Part shown: positions 1-12,552 of the stretch, one piece after another
Layout: each line of letters opens with the position of its first letter
How positions within the stretch are numbered: position 1 is the first letter of the stretch
Assembly: GCA_037126765.1 (NCBI GenBank)
Contig: JBBCBC010000026.1
Location: forward strand, 11,768,418-11,832,417
Length of the DNA stretch: 64,000 nt
Origin: Stenogyne calaminthoides
Taxonomy: Eukaryota; Streptophyta; Magnoliopsida; Lamiales; Lamiaceae
Direction: 5' to 3'
Position numbers and translations under genes: made by a program
The notes under the pieces: generated by a model
The model's input: the letters and a program-made list of their open reading frames with translations, nothing else
What the model was told of the DNA's origin: nothing
The model's database searches: none

Positions 1-1085
1 AATGACATAGGGTGTAATATTGAGATGTTTGAGTGGTATAAATAAAAACAAATAGTTACTATATTGCTATTTATAAAAATGTTCAATTAAATTTAGGATG
101 AACCCTTTTGACAAACATTCAAATAAGAGTGGAACGGAAGAAATACCGACAAATATTCAACTAAGAGTGCGCGAGCATTTTATTAACACCTGGAGCAAAC
201 ATTACATAATAATTGGTGTCATTTGTGTACGTTAATTAACTTAAAAAAGTATTTATTTGATATATTGATAAAATTGGCATTTTTATATGGAATAATTGCT
301 CTTAAATATAAATTTTGAGACCTCACCATAATAGATATAACAAATTTGTTTTATTACTAATAGATACAATTCTCATTGTTATTTACCTAATTTAACCTTA
401 CTATCCATTGTTCATTTGAAAAAATTAATTAAAAATAACCCCATGTATTTATCCAGATTGTTCCCCCTTTATCCCGCCTCTATTAGAGTGAGGTCCTCTA
501 TTTTATTAAATGGGTTTCCTATATTATATCTTAGAGTGAGGTCCTTTATTTTATTGATGACAAAAACTCATATGAGATGGTCTCATGCATGAGATGGGGT
601 ACAATCAAGCATAAACCACACCCTCCATTTCCAAAGTGTTAAAGCGTCAATGCCCAACTTATACCCCGTCTCACCGTGAGACGGTCTCATGCAAGTGTGT
701 CTCTTTATTGATATAACACTTTTGACAGTGTCTAACTTGAAATAAATCCTAATGAGTTCAATGATAAATGATAGTATCTCCTATCTACTAAAGGCGAACC
801 ACTCCTAATTCATATGATGACTTTATTTTAAATCTCAGAATTTCTGTGAGAAGTTATTTATAGTATTACTATTTTTTTGTTTCAATCATTCATTATTAAT
901 TTTGATATTTACCTTTAATTTATCTCTTATTTATTAATTATGAATCACCCCCTACTTATGTGGTTGCTATATTTAAAATACTTCATCTTCAAAACATATA
1001 CATTAATTTATATTAAATACATACTCCATAATTTATAAATTTATACTCCCTTTTATTCTTTTTAAATATCACTACCAAGTAACCC
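1..1085. other. AT-rich intergenic spacer
   Basis: No coding region is supported here. The sequence is AT-rich with short poly-A/T runs. A direct repeat of about 24 bp (TAGAGTGAGGTCCT followed by TATTTTATT) occurs near 485-508 and again near 531-554. A small foldback element lies at 569-694. The spacer ends at the AACCC target-site duplication (1081-1085) of the solo LTR that follows. Confidence 0.7.
569..694. repeat. small foldback/MITE-like element
   Basis: Two arms of about 33 bp face each other. The left arm (569-601) ends GAGATGGGGTA and the right arm (662-694) begins TACCCCGTCTC. Both carry the motif ATGAGA..GTCTCA. The right arm also holds its own short palindrome GTCTCAC/GTGAGAC. The structure suits a short non-autonomous DNA element. 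No target-site duplication was identified, so the family is not assigned. Confidence 0.45.
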
Positions 1086-1687
1086 TGTAACGCCCCGAAT
1101 CCAGAATGCCGCCTCTTGCACCTTTGACACTCTAAACTCGGGTCGCCACTTAATGATTGTAAAATCTGAGCTTAAAAATTTCTTTTTAAAATATAACGAC
1201 AATCATAAGTATTACATTTTGCAGCGGAAGGTATTAATGAAAAATATAAGTTATGAAAAAGTAGTGTGGACCCATTTATTAAAACTAGATCATTGATAAG
1301 TATTAGTTAATTTTAAGGATATCATCAAGTGTTAAGAGTGATAACATTTATTTAAAGAGTCATATCTATATATTATTATCATTAACCAAGGGAAACTCCG
1401 AGTCATCCCTGCTGCAGCTCCGACCCCTCTCGATCATGTCCTGAAAACATCAAACTGTGGGGGGTGAGATAAAAATCTCAGTAGGCAACTTGTACGCTAT
1501 TACTCATACTGGTCACCGAAATATGATTATCTTGGTATTTTATTAAAGATTATTCATACGCTTTTACGTAATTAATTGTTTGGTATTCAGGGTAAATTCA
1601 TAGTACATTCACATTCATAGTTTGAATTCCTAATAGTACACTCTCGTTCATAGTTCGGATAATAGTAACTTAGAATCTCATTTATCA

Positions 1688-1987
1688 ATAGTGGGACAAC
1701 ATTGGTAACGACTTATAACATGAAATGCTCATCGTATCTTTTATATCATAGTGGGACCACACTGGTAATGACTTACCACATGCAATCCCTATCGTCTCAT
1801 TTTCATCATAGTGGGACCACACTAGTAACGACTTACTACGTGCAACCCCCCATCGTCTCCTTTTCATTATAGTGGGACCACACTGGTAATGACTTACCAC
1901 GTGCAATCCCCATCGTCTCATTTTCATCATAGTGGGACCAGACTTGTAACGACTTACCACGTGCAATCCCCATTGTCTCCTTTATCA
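1688..1987. repeat. five-copy 60-bp tandem repeat in gypsy-like LTR
   Basis: Five consecutive units of 60-61 bp each begin ATAGTGGGAC and continue through ACTGGTAATGACTTACCA and a CCATCGTCTC block to TTTTCATC. The first unit is the most diverged and the middle three are nearly identical. The array lies inside the long solo LTR near its plus-strand left end. The units are contiguous with no spacers, so this is a minisatellite and not a CRISPR array. Confidence 0.9.
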
Positions 1988-3476
1988 TATATCATATATC
2001 TCATGTCATCAAATCATGATCATAATCATAAGCTTATTTTTGAAACCTTATATTCTTATATATTTGTATTCTTGTGTTCTTTGGTTATATATTTGTGTTT
2101 ATTTAGTCGAGTTCAGAATATACCAACAATCCTTATAACATAAACCACTGCATGCAAATAGTGTCACCCACCTTGTTAACTTTTAAGAAAAGTTACAAAC
2201 TTGGAACCGGTTTGAGAGTTTTAGCGTGGCGGTGGTCGTCCGAGCTTTGATTTGAGCAACACTTCCCCTAGCACAATATTTTCATGTTCTCGTCATTAAT
2301 TACTCTTGATTTAAGTAAATTATTCATAAGTTTAACGAGGACGTTAAACTCCATTCTTAAAATTTCCTTACTCGTGAGCTTTTATCAAACTTTTACTTTA
2401 ATCGGCTATTGGAGTTTATTAATGATGTCCCAAAATTATCACTTCAAGAATAAAGATTTAAGGTCTAATTTCAGCTTGACACAGTTTTAGAAAACCATTT
2501 TGTAAAATTGTTTATATAGTACTAAAATTTATCAAATAATTCACAAAGGCAGATAAGTGCATGTAGTATTTGATTATGATTTTTTAAAAATGAATCGTAT
2601 GGAAAATAGTTCCAGTAATTCAATAAGTCAGTTTGTTCTTCAGTTTCACAATATACACTTCAAAAATTCATAACTCTTTATTCGCAAGTCCAAATCTTAT
2701 GAATTTTAAGGAGCATGTTTATGTCTTGTTATAGTTTAGGACCACATCTTTAGATTTTCTACAAAGTTCATGTGTATAGTGCATGGAAAATTCTCTAAAT
2801 TAATAACATGTGATTTCTTAACAAAAGGTCCTAAAGGACTTTCAAATAAGTGACATAAAAAGGAAAATAAAACACACATACGGTTTGTGAAAGAAAGTCA
2901 TCCAAATAATTTATTGAACAAACCATTGAGTTTTACAAAAGTTTCAAATTCCAGTTTTGACATTTTTCAGAAAGTTAGTGTCCCAAATTTTATGATTTTC
3001 TTCTATTTATGTGAGCTGTTTCCCGTTGATTCGCTAATCCAATTGATACGAAACTTTAGGGCTTTTAAAGCTTATAGGCTAAACTTTATTGGCAAGAAAA
3101 TTCATCGGGAAATAAGAATGGAAATTGATTAAAAGTGTCACGAAAGTCAGGTACTTGAGACCAATTTCTTGTTGAAAGCAGAATTCCAGTTTCCGTTTTC
3201 AGCACATCACATCTTTTGAAAAAGATCATAACTCTGAATCTACCTGATGAAAATTATGAAATTTTATACAAATACAGGATACTCAATGAAGTTTTACTTG
3301 CCTCTAGTTTTATCTCAAAATGATTTCTAAATCTCAAGATATGATTTTTTGAAGTTTGTAGTTAGAATTTTGAGTAACAGTTTTTTCAGAAATTTCAGTT
3401 TTGAGAGACCATATTCGAGTGTAAAAACGGGCAGCGTAAAGATAGTAAAATTAAACAACAAGACTACAAACATATA

Positions 3477-5469
3477 TGTTGGTCCCGGTGCAAACGAGTT
3501 TTACACGTGTATGGGGGGGGGGAATATACGTGTTCAGTGATTTTAAAACTTTTTCTTACTGAGGTCAGCTTGGGTCAGATAATCCTGAAGATTAGGTTCT
3601 GAGAAGCACAGATCGCTCTGAGTCAAAGTCTCTTGGTGAAGGTGATCCGGATCGATTTCAGATACCTCAGATAATCCCAACTGAGTCCTGAGTGTCAAGA
3701 GATCCGGAGTTGCTTGGATCGATAACTAAATTCATCAATCCTCGAGAAGAGAGTTCGGTTTGGTAACTATCTGTTCTAGCTACTTTCGATCGTCTTGAAT
3801 GGTTGGCCCTTAGTTTATACTCGTTTTAAGCTTTGCTGAAAACCTTCCCTTTATGAAAATAGTGATTAGGCTGTGATTCAGTTATGCAACTTCAGTGGAT
3901 TGAATCCAACTGAATATCAGTGAAAAGTATGCTTTCAAAACAAGTCAATGCAAGAGTTAAGCACAGATAAGGAAAGCAATAAAGAACACATCAATTATAG
4001 TGGTTCAGAGACTCAAGCTCCTACGTCCACTCTCCCTGACTCTTCAGAGAAATTCACTATCAACTTCTGAGCTTTCTGACTACCTCGTAGTTTACTTACT
4101 CAACTCGGCCCTGAGTTTTCTGACTACTCCACGTAGTTTACTTACTCAACCCGAGCTTGAGTTTTCTGACTACCTCTGTAGTTTACTTACTCAAACACAA
4201 ACAAGCTTTCAGACTACCCCTGTAGCTTACTAACTTCTCCTCTAGAGTTTTCTGACTACTCCGCGTAGTTTACTAACTCTTTACAACTCTTCTCACCAAC
4301 AAACACACTCCAACTACCTTCTCAAGGGTTTGGGGTTTCTAGGTTGGTTTCCAACTAGGATGAGATATCCTTTACAATGAACCACAATGCAAAGGGTTAG
4401 GATATCTCGACTAAGCTTTGGATAATTCTTATCAAGCTAGGCTTAGTATAGTGAGCTCTCTTCAATGTAGAAGCACTTGGGAAATTCTAGGTTTTTCGAG
4501 TGATTTAACTTTTGTAAGAATAAGTTTGAGCTCTTGAGTTTAGATAAATTTCCGTAACCTTACAATGTAGAGGGTCACCAGTATTTATAGGCATACACCA
4601 AGGTCACTCTTGAAAACTATCCGTTGGAGAGATAGCTTCGTGAGTTTCCTCTTAAGGTGTGTGAGAAACGACTATATTTAGGGTTTGAACCTCCCTAACA
4701 TGTTTTAGGCAATAGCCTTTCACGTAGCCGGTCTTCACTTTTTGCAGTCTGGAACTTTTGTACATCTGACATCTTTTACAAAGAACTTTGTCCTTTATCG
4801 ATTATCGGTATAGTCTGATGTTGTCTTCCTCTTTTTGACTTTTGTCTCCGGTTAAAGGTAGACACCTTCAACGGCTCTTTTTTGGTTACAAACTCGAGTT
4901 TGATATAACCTTTACAACACTTGACTTAGTTCCTTTTGTCGCGTTTTGAATGTCTTGGCGGATATCTATTTTTCTAAGGAATCGCGATCTTCTCGATATT
5001 GCATCCTTCGGATAGATATATTGATGCCTCGGAACATTGAGTTTTATCTTGAGCATTCAATGACATTACTTAGTCTTGATAATTTACTATGCCTTGATAT
5101 TCTTGATCTTCGATTCTCGATCTTGATCTTGTGTCTTGAGTCTTACGAGTCTTGAGTCTTCGAATCTTTATAGTTTATCTTGGTGATGTCTTGAGTCTTC
5201 ATCTTGAGTCTTGATTCCTCGATATCATCTTGAGTCTTGATATCTTGATTTCATCTTGAAACTTGATTTCTTCTTGAAACATCTTGAGTTCTTTAGAGTC
5301 TTCAGAACCTATCCTGAACTATATCTGCTGACTATACATTTTGCAGATAACATCCTGAGTACTCTAAAACTAAATCCTGACTCAACTATCAAGATCGTTC
5401 TGATCATGTCATACTCAGGGGTTTTGGGATCTTAATCAAAATCATATATATTAAATTCATCTCCCAACA
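3477..5469 (-). repeat. element A 3' LTR
   Basis: 1,993 bp, TGTTGG...CCAACA. It is the downstream LTR in the sense of the element, beside the polypurine tract at 5470. A TATA box on the minus strand lies at 4582-4589, a hairpin-repeat array at 4073-4278, and a terminal hairpin around 3503-3532 with one arm slightly mutated. From about 5040 to 5300 the CAGT/ACTG-rich stretch of the partner LTR appears instead as CTTGAGTC/TTGAT text (see findings). Confidence 0.9.
4073..4278 (-). repeat. LTR array of ACTAC...GTAGT hairpin units
   Basis: Five units of roughly 40-60 bp each contain TTTCTGACTAC, a 3-5 nt gap and GTAGTTTACT. The 5-bp arms ACTAC/GTAGT can pair while the gap (CTC, TCCAC, CTCC, CCCT, TCCGC) varies. 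The fourth unit has one mispair at the outer position. The array lies about 300 bp downstream of the TATA box, so it would be in the R/U5 leader of the transcript. Confidence 0.75.
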
Positions 5470-5483
5470 ATTTCCCCCTTTTT
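5470..5483 (-). other. polypurine tract of element A
   Basis: The minus strand reads AAAAAGGGGGAAAT directly beside the LTR end CCAACA. This is the expected plus-strand primer site for reverse transcription. A second PPT-like copy (AACAATTTCCCCCAT on the plus strand) occurs at about 5687-5700; repeated polypurine tracts are a described Sirevirus trait. Confidence 0.85.
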
Positions 5484-5941
5484 GATGATGCCAAAACCTA
5501 TCTTGTTACAAACATATGACCTATATTCAGGTTTCAGTTTATCCTATTACAAGATTGGTTGTCTCCCAACAATTTCTTAAATCAGAGAAACTCCTAGTAA
5601 TTTCAGAGAGTCCCCAATCAATTTAAATTATTTAACAATTTCTTCAGTAATGAATCTCTTTAAATAGTTCATTACCCAATACTTAAACAATTTCCCCCAT
5701 AACAACATACAATCAGTTTAGAGACATTCATTCAGGCATATCAAAATAAAAGACATGTAAATAAGATAATGAGATATTATCTTTTGAGCATAATGATAAA
5801 TCTTCATTGATCATTGGTATCCCATTACAGATTACAATGAGTTTATCAACAAAATCAAAAAGACAAAAATATAAAGATTACAAAATCTTCTGAGTCTTCA
5901 CTCTTCAGTCTTCAGATTTTGGCTCTTCAGTCTTCTGCTCT
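5484..5941 (-). other. element A 3' non-coding region
   Basis: This is an AT-rich stretch between the third ORF and the 3' LTR. It holds PPT-like repeats and a short AGTCTTCAGTCTTC-type simple repeat at 5895-5945. No ORF is supported. Confidence 0.6.
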
Positions 5942-8900
5942 TCAGTTTGCTTCATTCACAACTTCATCAGCGGGCACCTCCAGGTCAAACATTCCGAAAA
6001 ATCTCTTCTTCAGCTCATTTATTTCCTTGATAATGTCCGGACTGTTCCCTGTTAAACCCAACTGACCAGCATACTGAGCAATTTCTTGAGTAATGTCCTT
6101 TTCATTCACCAAGCCATTACCAAGTCTTGGAGGAGGATAGGAATATGGACCAGGGGCTACTATCTGTACCTCTCCTTCATCCGCAAGGTTAATCCAACCC
6201 TGTAGATACTTTGGATAGAAGATAAGGAGATATTCAATGAATGCTTCATTCTGATCTGAGCTTTCCCCTCTCCATTCCCTGAGAACATCATAATTGAACC
6301 AGAAGGTTCTCTTGACTTCTTCCCACATATCGTTGAGTTTGATAGGCATCCATTTATCAACGTGGGGACACTTTAGTGCTTTAGATGTCCCTTTCCTCTT
6401 GCTCGCAAACTTCCTGAATTCACTCCTTCGCTTCTGCTCTTCGTCTATCTTCTTTCTGATCACAGACGCTCCTGAGACCGAAGCAGCAGCTTTCTTAGCT
6501 TGTTCTATTTGGAGTGTCTTCAGAGCATCTCTCGTGTTAAAGACTTTCTTCTGAGGTTGAGACTCAGATTCTTCTTTATCTTCATCATCCAGAATCAGCT
6601 TTCTCTGGATTGGCTTAGAAGCCTTTGCACGCTTGCTTTCAGGTTGAACACCGCCCAAGGCTTTCCTCTTCATAGGCATTTCGGCCGGCTGGCTTTGGCT
6701 TGTTCCAACCTTTGCTCTAGCACTTTCGGTTTCTCTTTTGCAACATCAAGCATGGTTTGCTCGAAAAACTTCGGCGTAGATAAACTTCTCCACCGAAAGC
6801 GAACTTCAACTTCTCAGTAGCTTCGACTTCTCTTAAGGCTTTGGCTAGATTATACATTTCAGCATCTTTCTGAGCCTTCTTCTCCAAAGTACGTGCCATG
6901 AACTTTCTGAGGTCTTCACCTTCCTTTTCCCCCTTCTTGGCACCGTAATTTGGAAGAAGTCTGGAGAGTGTTGTGTCCATGTGATATTGCTCTTTGCTCA
7001 CACAGCGGATCTCTCCTGCTAACTGATCTTGCTCATCTTCCAGCCTCCTTAGATGGTTCTTAGTCACAGAAACTTCTTCAGATAAGTGGGCAAACTGGCC
7101 AGAGAGTGCTTCTTTGAACATCTCTGTCATCTTGGTCATAGTCTTGAGCTCATTTCCTCAACGATAGACTTGATTAGCACCTCATTTCTTCTTTAATTTC
7201 ACCTCTAGAAATCGAACTCTCCCCGGTGTTTACGCTTGATTCGGCCTTAACTTCGGCCTTGACTCCCTCCAGCTTCTCATTCAGCTTTTCTTCCATGGAG
7301 GTCATCTGGGTGGTCAGAGTGTTTTGGATTAGCACCAGCTCTGAAGAGTGACTAAGACTTTCCATCTTTTGAGCTTGATTGGCCAACGTCTCTTCCATCT
7401 GAGCAATTTTGATCATCATTGGCTCAACCTTCTCAAGTTTCTCCATCAAGGGAGTGAGATCAATCTCAGGAACCTTCGCACCTTCCTGTCTTTGTCGATC
7501 ATCTGAGCTTCACCGTTACGAGCTCCGGTCTCCAACCCGAGTTGACTAATTTCGGAGTTGATCAAAGAATGAAGTCTCCTTTTCCCTCTGAGACTGATCC
7601 TCAGCATCTCCCTGTTGGTCCCCATCTCCATCTTGAGATTTGTCTCCTCTGCTTGGGGCACCAACTTGAGTTGCTCTCCTCTCAGCTAACTTCCTCTGAA
7701 CCAGCTCATCAAAATCGGAGTTTTTCATCCCCGAGCTTTGTCATACGAACCACGAGAAGTTGGTCGAAAAGGCTGTCTCCTCATTCCACGGTCTTCCCTC
7801 CTCAATGCGGCAATATCAAGCATCTCGGGAAGAGTCGATTTAGGATGAACACAGTTGTCCTTATCCAAGAAAAATATCTTCTGCGGTCGAGGGGTATGGT
7901 TTGAGCTCGGGAGTAGCGATCAAGAATGAACCGTTCCCCCCTTGCTCCTCCACTCGCCTTCTTCGGCCGCCCTTCTTCCATCTCGGGCTCTCGGTTCGAT
8001 TGAAGCCTGGCGATGGATCAAGCGATGGATCACTTTCGAGAGCCCATCAAGAATATTCGCTCTGAGCCTCGGCGACATCTGAAGTTTGTGCGGTCGGGTC
8101 CTCGGTTTGCATCCCGAGTGGGTTAAAAGGCCTGAGTTGGCATATCCTCGGTTTAGTCAGGTTGGCTCTTACATGCGAACTGCACATCTTCGGATCGACT
8201 CGAGCTAGCTCTTCATCTGAGCCTACACATCCCCGAGGTAGGCATCTCACGAGGTCTGAGCTCCTTTAAAAATTTCTGAGAAATTTTATCTCGAATCGAG
8301 CGATGTCTCGAGCACCTCGGAAAGACTGCTCCCTCGATCGATCCTGTGTCCTAGAGATAACTGAGCCAACACTTTCAATGGTGAACTCGGCGGTTTGGCC
8401 CTCCGGTTGAATCTCTTGAGAATCACTTCCATCTTCATCGGTGAGAACCACCAATCTTCTGCGTTTTGGAGCAAGATCATACATTTCAACATCTTTGCTC
8501 CTGCTCCATCTTTGCCTCCAACAACACCTTCCCCCGGTTTTCTTTGGGTCTCTTTTCAAAGACCCTTGGGTGATTCTACCTTCTTTCTCTCTTTCCCCGA
8601 AGGTTTGCTTCTTTGCGTGAATGGGCTTAAAGAGAATTTTGGATTTAGGGAATGGGGGTCGAATTGGCGAAGATATCCTCCTCCTCTCGCACATCTCCAA
8701 AATATAAGCAATTTTGGTGGCATGGTGGATCTTGCCTTTGATTGAGATCGCCCGTCAATCTTCCTCAAAACTTTGGTCCTTTCACTCACCATCCCCGAAT
8801 CATGAACTTCACCCGGTTGAAGTCGATGGTGGGTGAGGCCTCGATCGCCGCCATCAATCCCAGCTTGGGTATTGATCTGCTCAAAACTCCCCATAAGACT

Positions 8901-9399
8901 CATGATGCACTTGCTCACAATATCCATCAAAACCACGATATTGTGGCTTCGGATGCCTTTTATGCGATTAATAAGCCTCAAACTTCACGGGATTCTCGGC
9001 AATCCTATCTAAGTATTCTGCTCTCTACCCGACATATACATCGCGGGATCCTCTCCTCTATCCGCCGAGCTCAAAAATCATCATTGATTTTTTTGAATTA
9101 TGTACAAATCCCTCTCAAAATCGGCGTATTTGGACGACCGCTCTAAATGTGATCACGATAATCTTAGAATGCATACCATCTTCTTCATATATTCTCAAAT
9201 TCTGAGATGAATTCGATTACCTCTTTTCGCAAACTCACAGTGCAGTGGAAACTGCGACTAGATGGGTGAGCTTAGCCAGTCGAATCATATGCAGAGCCTA
9301 CTCTTCTGGCTTTGAGTTGGTTGTGCTTTTGAGTGAGACAACGAACTCGTACCACGGCTTGTTGGTTTCGGCTAATCTCTCGAACAAGGTTGGGGCCAT
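5942..9399 (-). pseudogene. degraded third (env-like) ORF of element A
   Basis: The reading starts at the ATG at 9399 (MAPTLFERLAETNKPWYEFV) and ends at 5942. It matches the third ORF of element B from end to end but jumps between frames many times. The readable blocks are: N-terminus 9399-9298, acidic middle about 8700-8266, N-terminal part of the coiled coil 7449-7174, central coiled coil 7139-6717, and a continuous C-terminal block of 245 residues (6679-5942). That block has a basic stretch (PMKRKALGG, ESKRAKASK) and a conserved LNDMWEEVKRTFWFNYDVL segment. Many frame breaks coincide with places where B has CAG/CTG and A has CGG, CCG or CGA, so some may be consensus errors. Function is unknown; ORFs in this place in Sireviruses are called env-like. 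No membrane span is visible. Confidence 0.75.
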
Positions 9400-10125
9400 T
9401 TTAGAGATTGATTTAAGAAATGAAGCTTTTAGGGTTTGGGAATTTCTGGGCAAAGGGATTTTTATTTGCAGAGGATTTGGGAACAAAGGGTTTGATAAAA
9501 TTTTGGCTTGAAGGGCTTCTTAGGGTATATATAGCTTCGAGATCATGGGGAATCGTGTTGGTTAGGTGAAAAAAAACGGTTGAGATTAATCTCCGATTAA
9601 TTGGGTATACAAACCGACGATCTCCGAAAAGTAAGCCGCCAAAACATCCTCATTGGTCATTAATGTAGCAGAGCATTAAATGACTGTTGACCTTCTTCGG
9701 AATTTAAAATGATCCCGCCCAAAAACATTCCTCAGGTGTTTTGTATTTATTGCGAATGATTTCTGAGCTTCACTTAAGCAATAAATGAGTCGCATGAGTC
9801 ATTACTTCTTCAGACTAATTTCCCTCTATCAGTCTTCTTTGATCTTGACCTTGATAAAATGTCGATTATAATCTTGAAATCTTGAATTGGTTCGAGATAT
9901 GTTCTTGATACTAACCTTGATGAAGTCCGAGTTTCACGAGACTCGATTCGGTATTTCCATTTTATCCTAAGCTTCTCAGTAGAATTCTGAGAAAACTTCA
10001 TGCATCTGAAAACCTTCAATTTTTCAAATTTTACTCTATACACCTGGTTCTAACATCCCTAATTCAACTGAAAGTTCCTGAAATCTTGATTGACCAAAGG
10101 TTTAGTCAAGATATCGACTCTTTTG
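9400..10125 (-). other. pol/third-ORF spacer of element A
   Basis: This non-coding stretch separates the end of RNase H from the third ORF. It matches the same spacer in element B and contains the TATA-like motif at 9526-9533. No ORF is supported on either strand. Confidence 0.6.
9526..9533 (-). promoter_or_regulatory. TATA-like motif upstream of third ORF
   Basis: TATATATA in the context GCTATATATACCC on the minus strand, about 127 nt before the ATG at 9399. Element B has the variant TATTTATA at the matching place, 120 nt before its ATG. This could mark an internal promoter for the third ORF, but the sequence alone does not show transcription. Confidence 0.3.
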
Positions 10126-12552
10126 CTAATCGAGATGAATTTTCTCCATCCTTATGTCCTTCTTCTCGACATGATCTCTGATGAAGTGATGTCTGATATC
10201 CACATGCTTGCATCTGGAGTGCAATACCGGATTTTGTGAAATAGCAATGGCACTATTATTGTCACAAAATATTGGTACTTCATTAGCTTCAACTTTATAA
10301 TCCCTTAATTGTTGTCTGAGCCAAAGAATCTGAAACACAAATGACTTCCTGCGACCATGTATTCGACTTCGATAATCTTGGTTTACTCTTGAGGTTTGTT
10401 TCTTCGAAAACCAAGATATCAGCTTACATCCTAAAAATTGACAAGTTCCTGAAGTGGACTTCCTGTCAATCCTGCAACCTCCATAATCAGCATCTGAGTA
10501 ACCAGTTAATTTAAGGTTTTCATCAGCTGGATACCACAATCCTCTATTCACTGTGCCTTTAAGATACTTCAGTATCTTTTTGGCAGCCTCCATTTGACTA
10601 GCCTTAGGATTAGCTTGGTATCTTGCACATATCCCAACAAAGAAATGTTATATCCGCCTACTTGTCGTGAGATAGAGCAATGATCCAATGATTACTCTAT
10701 AATCAGTATGGCTTCTTGATTTGCCTTGAAATCGGGATCCATCTTGTAGTTAGTATTCATGGGAATCCTAAGCGTGTTGCAATCTGACACCATATTTGGC
10801 AATCGGATCTACGGTGTACTTTGCACGGTTGATGAATATTCCTTCCTTTGATTGTTTCACTTGAAGACCTAGAAAGAAATTCATCTCTCCCATCATTGAC
10901 ATCTCAAACTTGCCTTTCATCGGTGTTGAAAACTTTTCACCAAATTGATGGTTTGGAGATCCAAAATGATGTCATCAACATATATCCGAACTAGTAAGAT
11001 ATCTTCCCCATCCTCTATCCTCGAGCGAGTTCTCTGATTCCTTTGACAAAACCATGGTCAAGAAGAAACCGAGAAAGAGTATCATACCATGCTCGGGTAC
11101 TTGCTTAAGACCATTCAAAGCTTTTTCGAGCACAGAACTTGGTCATTCTGTTTGAAACCGGGGAGGTTGTTCCACATAAACCTCTTTCTTTAAGCACACC
11201 GCTTCGAAATGCACTTTTCACATCCATTTGATAGATCGTGAACTTCATGTGGGCAGCATATGCAAGAAACAATCTGATGGCTTCTAGTCTTGCAATAGGC
11301 GCAAAGGTTTCATCATAATCCAAGCCTTCTTCTTGGGAATAACCTTGTGCAACTAGCCTTGCCTTGTTTCTCACAATGTTGTTGTTTTCATCTCTTTTAT
11401 TCTTGAAAACCCACTTGGTTCCAATGACATTGTGCCTTTCTGGTCTATCTACCAGCTCCCATACTTCATTCCTTGAGAATTGATTCAGCTCATCTTGCAT
11501 AGCAGTAATCCAGTGAGAATCTTGTAGAGCTTCACCAATCTCAGTAGGTTCTTTCTCTGATAGGAAACAGCAAAATAGTGCACTCTCACCATGGAACCTT
11601 CTTGTTTTAACACCTTCAGTTAGATCACCCACAATCTGACTTGTAGGATGACTATCTAACAATTTCCTTCTTGATGTTCCCCCTTCAATAGTATCCTCAA
11701 CATTTGAAATGTTAGGTTCAGTTAAATTAGTAAACTCAGGGAACAACAAAACAGGAGAAAGGGAATCATCTTCCTCAGGGGAAATTCTATTCAGAACATT
11801 GTCAGAGACATTTGTTCCCCTTTGGTTGATAGATTCAGAATTTGCCTCAGCTGTGACCACATCTTCATTGGCATCACATACCTGAGTCTGAACTGGTGTC
11901 TGTTCAGATTGGTCACCTTTGGAGTGTTGGTTTTCCTGAGTCTCACCATCCTGATTTCCATCCTGAACTTCTTTATCTGAGTCTGAGTCACTCCAATCAT
12001 AGATGGTGACTGACTTCTTCTTTTCAGGTTCAGTGGATGTTTTGTCATTCTTTTTCAGGCTTAATCTGGTGATTCTCTTGGTCAGTTCTTCTGCATCATG
12101 TTCCTGTTTCTTCTGAACACAAGTAGATTCATCAAAAACAACATGAGGTGTTTCCTCCACAATAAGAGTCCTACAGTTGTAAACTCTGAAAGCTTTACTG
12201 ACTTCAGAATATCCTAAGAATATTCCTTCATCAGCTTTACTATCAAATGTTTTCAACTGATCTTTACCATTATTGTGTATGAAACACTTGCAACCAAACA
12301 CACGAAAGAAAGAAACAAGAGGCTTCCTTTCATTCCAAAGCTCATAGGGTGTTTTGCCTTGACTCTTGGTCAGCATGGATCTGTTCTGAGAGTAGCATGC
12401 AGTGTTGACAGCTTCAGCCCAAAATCTTTTAGGAATATCAGCTTCAGCTATCATTGTCCTTGCAGCTTCTTTCAGAGTCCTGTTCCTTCTTTCAGCAACA
12501 CCATTTTGTTGAGGGGTCCTTGCAGCTGATGTTTCATGTGAAATTCCATTCT
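10126..12552 (-). pseudogene. element A pol fragment: integrase C-part, RT, RNase H
   Basis: The segment begins inside the integrase core (TPQQNGVAERRN) and reads openly to 11105 through the integrase C-terminus and the first RT block (EVWELV, KARLVAQGYSQ, YQMDVKSAF). Frameshifts follow between 11105 and 10593, over the RT palm. RNase H is readable at 10593-10126 (TGYSDADYGGC, RKSTSGTCQFLG, IFCDNNSAIAISQNP, HVDIRHHFIRDHVEKK). Protease and the zinc-binding half of integrase are absent because of the deletion that fuses this piece to gag near 12553. It would have encoded the enzymes that copy and integrate the element; now it is non-functional. The lineage is SIRE-type by similarity to elements B and H. 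Confidence 0.85.

Noticed and set aside
1688..1987. CRISPR-like array
   Set aside because: Units are contiguous without unique spacers and the DNA is plant nuclear.
1685..2143. Open frames across the 60-bp repeats
   Set aside because: They are a by-product of a repeat length divisible by three; no gene-like signals, and frames exist on both strands.
8395..9146. Plus-strand open frames that might be host genes
   Set aside because: They lie antisense to the third ORF of element A, whose match to element B is clear over the same bases.
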